Notes under the pieces: model-generated
The model's input: only the letters and a program-made list of their open reading frames with translations
What the model was told of the DNA's origin: nothing
Databases searched by the model: none
From: Tribonema minus
Taxonomy: Eukaryota; Sar; Xanthophyceae; Tribonematales; Tribonemataceae
Direction of reading: 5' to 3'
DNA: 64,000 nucleotides
NCBI GenBank assembly: GCA_017506865.1
Contig: JAFCMP010000118.1
Location: 169,309 to 233,308, forward strand
Translations under genes and position numbers: made by a program
In this document: positions 55,473-64,000 of the stretch, one piece after another
Position numbering within the stretch: position 1 is the stretch's first letter
Layout: every line of letters starts with the position of its first letter

Positions 55473-58400
55473 ATGGCAGCAAATCAGCAGGGAGCCAATG
55501 GCAGTCGAGCGAGCGTCAACGAGCACGTGGAGTTTGTTGTGAAGGTGAGCTGTCTTGCTGCTCTCGTCCTTGTTCTGTCGCCAGTCGATGCTGCAGAGGG
55601 GTTGTGTCTTCGTCTGTACATAGCCAGCGCGTGTTGTGTTGCATCAGAGGGAGATTTGTGGGTGAACCGCAATCATCATCGCAGCAAAAGCCAACAGGAG
55701 GCAGTCAGCACCATGTTTGTCTCATTCCGCCCATTCTCCGCTCGGCGTGCGGGCAGCCGCCAGTGCGGTGCGTCCGGTGCGATCCCATTCGCTGACGGGC
55801 GGAGTCCCCAGGGGCACAGTGCCTGAGTTGTGCTTGTACACGCGTCTGGCAATCGTTCAAAGTGCGAGATGTCTTTCGCTTGTCCATCATCGCGTCGACA
55901 TCAAGCATCCTGTTCATCGCAACAAGAACAAGTCGCGCCTCGAGAAGTACCCTTTCGGATGTGTTGTCGCTAGTGTGCAAATCCTGGCTGAACCAGCCCC
56001 TTGCCGGCTGCGACAGCTCTGTCTCGGCCTCTTTCCGTCTGCTACTCCTCTGAGATTACTTTGTGCGACGTCCAAGCGTGTCGTCGCACTTTTCGTGTCA
56101 GCCTTGACACAACGCCTCACCTCACTGTGTGCTGCCTTCCACATCTGCTGTGTCGTTGCTCGCAGGCAGCAGAGGATCTCATACTGGAAGGGAAGGAGCG
56201 GAGCTTGGTGCGCGTACGTGCAGGCACCCCGTACAGCTGTCTAATGCTCAAGAACCAGAGGTTCTCGAGTCTCTTCCGTCACTATGCCAAGCACCATGGG
56301 CTCAGGAAGGAGGACCTGGCTTATTACTTCACAGAGGCGCTGCAGAATGAGGTGGGATGTCATCCAGATATACAAGTTATGCAAATGGCCAGTTCAATAG
56401 TCCTGTACTTTGAGCGTGATGGAGGCACTCCTTGGCAGCTCAGAAGTGTTTTTGAACTGCACAGCTCGTGCCCCATGGTACTGAGGCTCTGGTGTGGCAC
56501 TGGTTCTTCAAACCTGGCTGTGCGCACAGAATGCAGCCTTTCGGCGCCTTCCGAGATTTGCGACAGTGGTCGGTCCAAAGTGCAAAATTGAAGTACATGA
56601 TGTTGAAACCCAGAATGTAGAGGGCCTTAGCGTCAGAAGTCAACTCAAGGCGAACTGCGTCACCTATAAAGCTGGTGCGGCAGTCTTCAATCACGGCGCA
56701 TCACCGGAAAAGGCGGCGCCACAGCATGAGCGTGCGCACTGTGCTTTTGAGGCGAACCTCAACTGCGCGGACGCACTCTATACTTCAACCCATGACGCGC
56801 CGCAGGACACGCCGGAGTCCATCTTCCTGCAGCCGCGCGACGAGGTGATTGTGCGGAAGCGCCGCCTCAACCAGTCGGACGAGGACAGCGAGGATGACGA
56901 CATTGAGGACCTCAAGGCGTCGGGCGAGCGCTTCATCTCTCAGGTGCGCTTTTGGAACTTCAACAACTCGTTGCTTTCTTTTGTGCACACCTGCACATGG
57001 TGGTAGTGCTCAAGCGATGATACGCGCTTGGGACCTCAAGGCGTCGGGCGAGCGCTTCATCTCTCAGGTGCGCTCTCGGAACTTCAACTCGTACGCACAT
57101 GGGTCGCAGTGCGCGCCGCACGCAAGCCTTGGTCTTGCTCTGCAGCACCTCACTCAAAGTCAGTCGAGGCGTCGGGCGAGCGCTTCATATCTCAGGTGGG
57201 GTTTTGGGACTTCAACCTGTTGCTTTGCACATGTAGTGCTCAAATGATGATACGCACCTAGGGTCTCAAGGCGTCGGGCGAGCTCTTCATCTCTCAATTG
57301 CGGTTTCAGAACTTCAACTGCTTGAGTTCCACACCTGCATGTGGTGGTGGCTCAAGCGATGATACGCGCCTATGACCTCAAGGTGTCGGGCGAGCGCTTC
57401 ATCTCTCAGGTGCGGTTTTGAAACTTCAACTTGGACGCACATGGAGGGCTGTGTACGCCCGCGCTAGCCTTGGTCCTGCTTTGCAGCACTTTACCCAACT
57501 CAGTGCTGACCCTGCCTCAGCGCATGCTGCTCAAGGCAGTGTTCCAGCTGACGCTCGTTGCCTGGGTGTGCGCCGCTCGCTGTTGGCTTTTGTTGGTGCC
57601 CGTGTGAGGCACGCTCAACTGCACTGCTGACCCTGCGGCCCGGCGCGCTGCGCGCTCGACGGCCTTGGCTGACACACTCATCACTCGCTGCGCGTATGCG
57701 TGCCGCATCTTGGCTGCACCTGATCATGTGCGTGCCGCGTATTGGCTTCACCTCAGCACTCGCTGCGCGCATGCGTGCCGCGTGTTGGCACGCAGTTCGG
57801 CTGCGCGCTCGACGGCCTCCGCTGACGCTCTCATCGCTCGCTGCGCGTTTGCGTGCCGTGTGTTGGCTGCAGTTCGGCGCGCTGCTGGCGGACGATGAGC
57901 ACTGCGACGTCACGTTCTTCGTCGGCGATGTGAGTGCCCCCCATGCTTGCATTCTTGAAGCGCTTCTCCATTGTTGAAGTTGGCGCGGTCTGTGCTGCAG
58001 CGCCCTCGGCGGCGACGCATTTCAACCCCAGGAAAGGGGGCGTAGCGGGGGTGCCGCGGCGGTGATGGGTGGCAGAAGCGGCGGTGGCGGAGCATGCCAT
58101 GGGCTCTGGCCGCAAGCTGCTCATGGGTGCTGACGTTTGTGGCGAACTTCAATGTTGAACCATATGATGAGTTTAAGTTCACCTGTGGCCCCACCGCGCT
58201 GCCCCTCTTCCAGCACGCCACTGCAGAGGTAGCAGCAGCGCTCAGCGCTGGTCCCCACGCCAGGTGTCTCTTGTCATGACATCGATCGGACGAGTGCGTC
58301 TTGCGCAAGTCGTTGCAACTTGTAACTTCAACTTGTGCGCCCCACCCCCATGTCGAAGGTGGTTTATCAGGTCAGTCACTGCGCGGAGGGGCACAAACTT

Positions 58401-61400
58401 CAAGTTGGTCGGTCGCGGACGACAGTGCAGCGCGCACAACGGCGCACGCAGGCTGAGTGAGCCTTGTCGATGTGCACTGTGCTCTCTGCTTACGACTGGA
58501 CGCGCGGCTCACGGCGCCGCATTCTCAACTTCAACTTGAACTTGGACAGGCGAAGGCGCCCGTCAAGGCGCACAAGGTAGTGCTCGTGGCGCGCTCCGAA
58601 TACTTCCGCAACATGTTCCGGCGCGGCGCGATGCGGGAGGGCGCGACGTGCGAGGTCAGCATTGAGTCGCACGAGGAGCAGACGGTGCGCTGGATGCTGG
58701 AGTACTTCTACACGAATGAGGTTGTGGACCTGCACAGGTGCGCCGCCCGCTTCAGCTTCAATCCTCAACTTCGAACTTGAATTAAATATTTCCATTTGCT
58801 CACCAGCGAGGTCAAGGACCTGCACGGCTGTGTTGTGCTGCTGGAGCGTTGTGCACTTCAAGTCCAACCTCAACTCCAAACTTCAAGTATTGATGTTCAG
58901 CTCTTTGGTTGGTGGGGGGGGGGCTGACACAGGCCGCTCTGTCGCTTGAGTTAGGGTCAGGCACCAGGAACGTGCAGCCCTGATTGTTGCTGCTGCCGCC
59001 GCTGAGAGCTGCGGCGTATGACGGTTTCACTTTTTGGCATGGCGACTGCTGCAGGATCTTAAGTACTCGAGAATAGGGGTAGAGCTGGGCTGGGTTGGGG
59101 TTGGCGTAGGGGTTAGGAGTAGGTCTAGGACTTGGGTTAGCAACAGGGTTTGGATAAGTGTTCCGGGCAGGGGCGCCAGATGCGCGCAGCACTGCTTTCG
59201 CGGAATGCCTCCACACGGCTAGGGCAGGCGTGCGCAGCGGTGTGCAGCGCGCTGCTGCCGCCGTCGTCGCCGCGTGCCGTGTCATCTGGCAGCCATTCTG
59301 CGCAGGCCGCACAGCAGCCGCTGCCCGGCGTGCTCGGCGAGCCTTAGGGCTGGGGTTAGCACCTGTAGGTACGCTGTCCGTGCGCTGACACATCTTCCAT
59401 TCTGCGAATCATTCGCTTTGCAGGCGCGCTGAACTGCGCGCTGAACTGCGCGCTGACGACAGCGGATGCTGTGAGGACGCGTGTAGGGTTTACCCGCTCC
59501 CCGGTGTGTCATTCGGAAGTGATTGCCGTTGCGCATGGAGACGCTTTCAATTTGTCGCAAGATACCTGGAGGTCCGCATTGAGAGACGCTTTCAATTTGT
59601 TGCAAGGTACCTGGTGGCGGGACGTCCACCACCTGGGCTTTTCTGCCCCTCAACCGAGGATGGAATGACAAGCACAGCACGCCATTCTCTTGTCATTGCG
59701 ACACGTGCACGGAGGCAGGTGCTGGGCGTTTTTGTGCCCCAAGCGAGAATCGACTGACAAGCACAACACAGAATTCTCTTAAGACAGGCGCACAAAGGAC
59801 TAGGTGGCGGTGATCCTGTTGATATTGGTGGGCTTTTTCGCCCCGCAAGCGAGGATTGCAAGTACAACATACTTGAAGTATGAATTTCAAACATGAAGTA
59901 TACACTTCAAGTGACGAAAATGCCCAATTCTCTCGTTACCGAACCAGGTGCACGGCGGACCAGGTGGCAGCGGTGCTGTCTATCGCGGAGGAATACCAGC
60001 TGCTGGACCTCAAGAAGCTGTGCGAGGTGACGGCGCGCGGCATTGTGACCACGGCCAATGTCGCGCGCCTCCTCGCCGCCGCCGAGCAGTTCCACGCCGC
60101 GACGCTGCGCAGCGCGTGCATGGCGTTCGTGCAGAAGAACATGTCGGACTGCGCGTACAACACGGTGCGTGTGCAGCGCAGACACTTCAATTCACGTGTG
60201 TGTACGAACTTCAAGTGTGAAGTTGCCTGCGTGTGTGCTTGGTCGGGTGTAGTTCCACGCCGCCACGCTGCGCAGCGCGTGCAAGACGTTCGTGCGGGAG
60301 ACATGTCAGTTTGCATGTACAACTCACTACGCATGCGCTACCTTCTTGTCGCACACTGTGAACTCGAAATGTGAAGAAGCTCGCTGATCGTTGCCATGGC
60401 GGAGTGCGCGTTGTCGTATTGCGCAGTTTGTAAAAAGCAGAGCGCGTGCGGCCGTCATTCGTGGGTGCAGCTGAAGTTGACGTATACAGCTGGTGTCCGT
60501 GCTGCGCTGGCATTCGTGCAGAAGCACCACAGTGGGGCTGCATCACAGACGTTTGAAACGCGCGCCACTATTCCCACGACACCAATTGGTCATGTTGGTT
60601 TCTTCACATTGGTCCAGACAGCGGCGGCGTCCAGAAGGCACTACCATCGGACTGCGCGTGCGCAACGCGGAAGCGAGCGCCGCCACATTTACGTCCACCA
60701 ACAACACGTGTTACTGTAGTTTCTTCACACAGGCCTGTCAAGGGGTTTTTGAGGTGTGGGCTGCAGCGCTCAACACAACCTTCTGCAGCGCTCAACTCAA
60801 CCTTCTGCACCGCGGCGAGGCGCACAGGGGCACTTTTGCCTCACTTCATATCCATCACTGTTGCTCGGCCATGAGCTGCAGATGCCCTAGCCTTCGTTCA
60901 CATTACGCAACACGTGCTTCGCTCTATGTGTGCAGTCGTGAAACGTTTCTCCCCATGCCCTGCGGCGCCTTTTCGCGGTTGCCCATGTCCAACACACACG
61001 TGCTGTTGGTCCGCTGCAGGTGCCCATATCTTCAACCTTGGTGCGCTGCTGGTTGTGTGTCATCGCTCAACACCCCCTGCACCCCCCCCCCCCTTCCCCC
61101 CCCGCTCTCCCCGCTGTGGCTCATTGTGTGCGCTGCTCAATGCCCCCCTGCACGACACCCCCCCCTGCGCAGTCGTTCACAAGCGACCTCATGGTAACCC
61201 CCTGTGGCTCGTTGTGTGTCATCGCTCACCATCCCCCTCCCCCCCCCCTCGCCCCCCTCGTGTGCGCAGTCATTCACGAGCGACCTCATGGTGACCCCCA
61301 AGCTCTGCGTCTCCATCCTCAAGCACATCTCCGGCGACACCAAGCCGGACGCCGCCGGCAGCGCCTCCAACCGTGGCACCAAGCGCCGCCGCGTCGACAT

Positions 61401-61455
61401 TGAGGTTGAAGCCGACGTAGCTCAGCAGGGGGGCAATGCGCGCGCGAACCCCTGA
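55473..61455 (+). CDS. SUMO-like/Ubl domain plus BTB protein, 7 exons
   Basis: Probable nuclear adaptor, for example a substrate receptor for a cullin-3 ligase or a transcription cofactor. Exons: 55473-55544, 56166-56351, 56806-56943, 57873-57929, 58550-58737, 59948-60164, 61270-61455; 1,044 nt, 347 aa; GT-AG, phases agree. Residues about 17-106 form a Rad60/SUMO-like fold (LVRVRAG..YSCLMLKNQRFSSLFRHYAKHHGLRKEDLAYYF...DTPESIFLQPRDEVIVRKR). An acidic patch SDEDSEDDD follows, then a BTB domain (134-245: DDEHCDVTFFVGD, VKAHKVVLVARSEYFRNMF, VRWMLEYFYTNEV, EEYQLLDLKKLC), a BACK-like helical region, and a C-terminal GTKRRRVDIEVE probable nuclear signal. Start: ATG 55473 fits the short exon; it is not otherwise confirmed. 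Introns carry copies of the exon 3, 4, 5, 6 and 7 junctions. Confidence 0.85.
57025..57425 (+). repeat. Four copies of the Ubl-BTB exon 3 donor junction
   Basis: CTCAAGGCGTCGGGCGAGCGCTTCATCTCTCAG then GTGCG..TT..GAACTTCAACT (real donor at 56,944) recurs near 57,031, 57,165, 57,263 and 57,373. Copies still read ASGERFISQ. The third has lost the GT (CAATTG). All carry the ACTTCAAC hexamer 12-20 nt after the donor. Confidence 0.93.
57540..57872 (+). repeat. Copies of the Ubl-BTB exon 4 acceptor region
   Basis: CGCTGCGCG.ATGCGTGCCG.GT.TTGGC-type units occur near 57,690, 57,756 and 57,840, with weaker ones from 57,560. The 57,756 unit includes GCAGTTCGGC, the start of exon 4. The last unit ends in the real acceptor CTGCAG (57,872). 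Confidence 0.8.
58738..59947 (+). other. Ubl-BTB intron 5 with junction copy, TAGGG-like tract and repeat arms
   Basis: Contains a copy of the exon 5 end (GAGGTCAAGGACCTGCACGG at 58,808-58,828), a diverged GGGTTAG-like tract at 59,070-59,155, a 44-bp tandem duplication (AGACGCTTTCAATTTGT at 59,539 and 59,583), and decayed arms of the 54,611 hairpin family at 59,628, 59,722 and 59,826. The acceptor at 59,947 restores DLHRCTADQVAAVLSIAEEY. Confidence 0.75.
60165..61269 (+). repeat. Ubl-BTB intron 6 with copies of exon 6 end and exon 7 start
   Basis: The exon 6 end (TTCCACGCCGC.ACGCTGCGCAGCGCGTGCA...TTCGTGC.G) recurs at 60,252-60,325 and, degenerate, at 60,495-60,535. The exon 7 acceptor (GCGCAGTCGTTCACAAGCGACCTCATGGT) recurs at 61,166-61,196, ahead of the real one at 61,269. 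C-rich tracts precede both acceptors. Confidence 0.85.
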
Positions 61456-61920
61456 CGGGGAGGGGGCACTCTGCCTGCCTGCTTTGCCTGTCCCCTTGCT
61501 CCCACCCCCCCCGCGCGCGCCCCCCTGTCCCCCCGGGTGTTCCGTTTCCGCTTCGCAGTGTGACTTTGGGGTCAGGTGTGCCTTGTTCAATTCGGCAGCG
61601 GCGGGCGCGCGACTGAGGGAGGTGGGGGGTGCGATTGGGGTGCATCACAGCCCCTTCCCCCCCCCCACCCCCTCCCCCTCTCTCTTGGGATTTATTTACC
61701 GTATTTGCCCACGCCACCGTCGCCCCCGCGAGGGGCTTCGTTTCCTGTCACGCACCACCGGAGTCATCATCGCCAGCGCATGTAGTATGAAAGAAAAGGG
61801 GGCCTTGGGTGCTAGGGCGGGATGGGGCTTTAGCGAGGTTCTCACGTGAGTCACATTGGGCCTCTTCCCCCCCCTCCCCCCCCACAAGTATCCTCCGGTG
61901 TCGAGCGTGCACTTGACCAG

Positions 61921-61956
<36 letters not shown>

Positions 61957-62606
61957 CCCTCTCATGCAATCTGTGTGTGTCACCCTCACAACTAGAGTCT
62001 GCGCGGGGGGGTACGTTATGCCATACACCATCTGTTGCATGCGTTTCCACTGATTTGATTCGCCCATGGGACAGCAGCGGAGGCTGGGGAGCTTGTGAGT
62101 AGTGGCGGTCACTTTCGTTGAGAGCGCTGCCTATATATGCCGTGTTCATTGTTTGAAGAGGGGCGTTCCTGGCAAGTGGAGTGGAGACTATGCGGGCACC
62201 CCATGCCAGCGGTTGGGCTCGCAAGTGACCGCAAAATGGACTGTCAAGACACCCGCTTTCAGCTGTTGTGGCGTTGTGCGCGGGCGTGTACTCGAGTGCA
62301 TGTGCATGTACTTTGTGATGCATCTGCACGCCTGGTCACGCATCCTACGCATGATTCTGCGGGACTAATGCTCCCTGTCTTTTGCAGTCGGGGGCCAGTG
62401 TTTGTGTACGCTTTGCATTGTTGCCATGAGCACGGTGCGAACTGCCTGTATATTGTGAATTCGTGAGTGATCCATGCCAATGTTGCTGACTTCTAGAGAG
62501 AGCACTCGCAAGCATCCGTTCAACGCTTCTGCAAAATCTCACTCACGTGACCACGTGAGTGAGTGAACCCAACGAGTTCAACTTTTCGGCACAGAGCCTA
62601 GAGACA
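61456..62606. other. UblBTB-BTB/Cys intergenic region
   Basis: C-rich and G-rich runs, including a run of about 35 consecutive G at 61,922-61,955, one of the longest homopolymers in the window. No recognisable gene. The right end contains the palindrome at 62,538-62,563. Confidence 0.6.
62538..62563. promoter_or_regulatory. 26-bp palindrome with two CACGTG boxes
   Basis: CTCACTCACGTG, two bases, then the exact reverse complement. It ends 43 bp before the ATG of the intronless BTB gene. CACGTG is the classical E-box/G-box bound by bHLH or bZIP factors, so a regulatory role is plausible. This is inferred from position and motif only. Confidence 0.55.
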
Positions 62607-63830
62607 ATGGCGGACGAGGGCGAGCTCCGTCATGATGCACAAGCTGAGGGTCCAGTCCTGCTCGCCACCCTGCAGTCACTGGTGGACCAAGCTGCTGCTG
62701 CAGGCACCCAGGTGTGCGTAGTTGAAGGCACCGTGGCTCTGTTGCCTGCGGACCATGAGGCGCTCGCAGAGGAGCAGCGCTCCGCGGCAGCCATCAGCCC
62801 AATTGAGTGGACCCAAGAGCAGGCGAAGTCTCTTTTCGACGACGCCGCAACCTGTGACAAGCTGCTGCAAGTGTGTGGGCGAGTCTTCCACGTCCATGGC
62901 GCTCTGCTGGCGAGTAGGTCGAGTTTCTTCGCAGCTCTGCTGGGGGGCGGCTTCGCAGAGCAGCAGCAGGCTGTCATCGCCCTGGACGTTCCAGCGCCCT
63001 CGCCTGCAGCAGTGGAGACCGTCCTGCTGCATCTGTACACCGGCGCTCTCGAGCTGCCCACCGGTGGCGACGCCCTGCTGCTGCAAGTGGCTCACAACGC
63101 CGCTTATCTGGATGCACCTGACCTGTTCAGGGCCTGCATCGATGCGCTCGCCGCAGGCGCATGGCGCGCCATCGCCTCCGCCAACCCCAGCGCGTTTGCG
63201 GCGAATGTTTCACCCACGTTGCTGGAGGATACTCTGGCACGCCTCGCCACCGCGCAGGCGAAGATGGAGCTCCTGGCGGCAGCGCAGATCGACTGGCAGC
63301 AGCGCCGCGCCGCCGCCGCCGCTGGCGCGGCAGCTGCTGCTGCCGCTGGTGCGCCTGCCACTGGCACAGCAGCAGCTGCTGGTGCTGCTGCTGCTGCCGC
63401 CGCTGCTGCTGCTGGCAGCGACGGCGCTTGCAACAGCGGCGGCAGTTCTGCGCTCGCACTCGTCTTCGACAGGGAGGTGCGGAGCGCTGCCTTTGCTGAC
63501 ACACTGGAGAGCGCAGCGGTGACTCAGTGGCTCTCCGGATCGAGCGGTGCGGCGGCAAAGACGGCTGCGGAGCACTTGCCAGTCGCAGTGGCGCACGCAG
63601 CTTCTGAGCGGGAGCGCTTGAGGCTGAAACAGCGGGTGAATGAGCTCGAGTCGCGCGTGCTGTCGCACGAGAGCACGCGCAAGTGCAGACAGTGCGGGCT
63701 CATCATAAGTGATAGCGATCGGTTGTCTCATACCGGCAATGCATGCAGCGACTGCATTGGCTGGAGTGCCAAAAAGAACTGCAAGGCATGTGGCCTTCGT
63801 CGATTCAACGGCCACTGCTTTCACTTTTGA
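62607..63830 (+). CDS. Intronless BTB protein with C-terminal Cys/His cluster
   Basis: Predicted adaptor of 407 aa. ATG 62,607 (GACAATGGCGG) is the first ATG; the frame stays open upstream only through non-ATG codons. The BTB domain spans about residues 77-184 (DDAATCDKLLQVCGRVFHVHGALLASRSSFFAALL, LDVPAPSPAAVETVLLHLYTG). An Ala-rich low-complexity stretch lies at about 235-270 and a short coiled coil (RERLRLKQRVNELESRV) at about 334-352. The end is C-x2-C-x16-C-x2-C-x8-C-x2-C-x8-C-x-H, a probable two-zinc module that I do not recognise as a named family. It lies 1.15 kb from the Ubl-BTB gene in the same direction. Having no intron in such an intron-rich neighbourhood suggests retroposition or late arrival. 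No function beyond protein-protein interaction can be assigned. Confidence 0.85.
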   Translation: MADEGELRHDAQAEGPVLLATLQSLVDQAAAAGTQVCVVEGTVALLPADHEALAEEQRSAAAISPIEWTQEQAKSLFDDAATCDKLLQVCGRVFHVHGALLASRSSFFAALLGGGFAEQQQAVIALDVPAPSPAAVETVLLHLYTGALELPTGGDALLLQVAHNAAYLDAPDLFRACIDALAAGAWRAIASANPSAFAANVSPTLLEDTLARLATAQAKMELLAAAQIDWQQRRAAAAAGAAAAAAAGAPATGTAAAAGAAAAAAAAAAGSDGACNSGGSSALALVFDREVRSAAFADTLESAAVTQWLSGSSGAAAKTAAEHLPVAVAHAASERERLRLKQRVNELESRVLSHESTRKCRQCGLIISDSDRLSHTGNACSDCIGWSAKKNCKACGLRRFNGHCFHF

Positions 63831-64000
63831 TCTCCATGGACGTGACCACAGGACTATGGATTGCGGCGGCGCTGCATGTGTAACTTTGAAAACACAGTCT
63901 TGCAGGTTGGTGTGCAAAACACACTTGATGTCAATATGGAGTACGCACGGCATTCGCCAGCAAGCAAAGGCAGGCCAGGTTGTGCAAGGTTGGCAGATGC
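63831..64000. other. Right edge, downstream of the intronless BTB gene
   Basis: Presumed 3' UTR and flank; nothing recognisable. Confidence 0.6.

Noticed and set aside
62559-62606. N-terminal extension of the intronless BTB protein (SEPNEFNFSAQSLET)
   Set aside because: It would need a GTG start; the first ATG in frame is at 62,607 with a good context.

Overview
This window is nuclear DNA of an intron-rich microbial eukaryote, probably an alga. The evidence is spliced genes with GT-AG and some GC-AG introns, a mitochondrial cytochrome c1 gene carrying a targeting presequence, interstitial TTAGGG-type repeats and a hAT-like transposon relic. A haptophyte-like source is possible, given the GC donors, repeat-laden introns and a fatty-acid-activating megaenzyme, but I cannot prove it. 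The canonical CxxCH haem motif in cytochrome c1 argues against a euglenozoan.

Layout. Positions 1-19,900 are mostly non-coding and AT-richer. They hold a 959-bp hAT-like non-autonomous element (13,063-14,021, with an 8-bp target duplication), several tandem repeats, and one doubtful long frame (6,247-7,560, minus). From about 19,900 the sequence becomes GC-rich and gene-bearing. Five genes were rebuilt by joining exons with compatible phases: (1) NTH1-type endonuclease III, minus strand, 5 exons, 374 aa; (2) a 15-exon, 1,191-aa fusion of a fatty-acyl-AMP ligase (FAAL), an acyl carrier protein and a membrane-anchored acyltransferase-like tail, plus strand, divergent from NTH1 across a 97-bp gap; (3) cytochrome c1, 7 exons, 272 aa; (4) a SUMO-like/Ubl-BTB protein, 7 exons, 347 aa; (5) an intronless BTB protein with a C-terminal Cys/His cluster, 407 aa. 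In all four spliced genes the exon lengths sum to a multiple of three and the domain motifs run across the joints.

The most striking feature is intron architecture. Nearly every intron I examined in these four genes contains tandem, decaying copies of its own splice junctions: exon end plus 5' splice site plus start of intron, or end of intron plus acceptor plus exon start. The clearest case is a 153-bp unit repeated about ten times at 38,138-39,603, derived from exon 10 of the FAAL gene. The copies often keep usable splice dinucleotides and reading frame, and this accounts for much of the length of these introns. The introns also carry short telomere-type tracts, long poly-C/poly-G runs next to acceptors, and a recurring AACTTC/GAAGTT hexamer shortly after many donors.

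The genes do not form one pathway: they cover base-excision repair, lipid activation/transfer, respiratory complex III and two BTB adaptors. The FAAL-ACP-acyltransferase-like fusion is the best candidate for a new biochemical system. The junction-duplicating introns are the best candidate for a new genome-evolution phenomenon.
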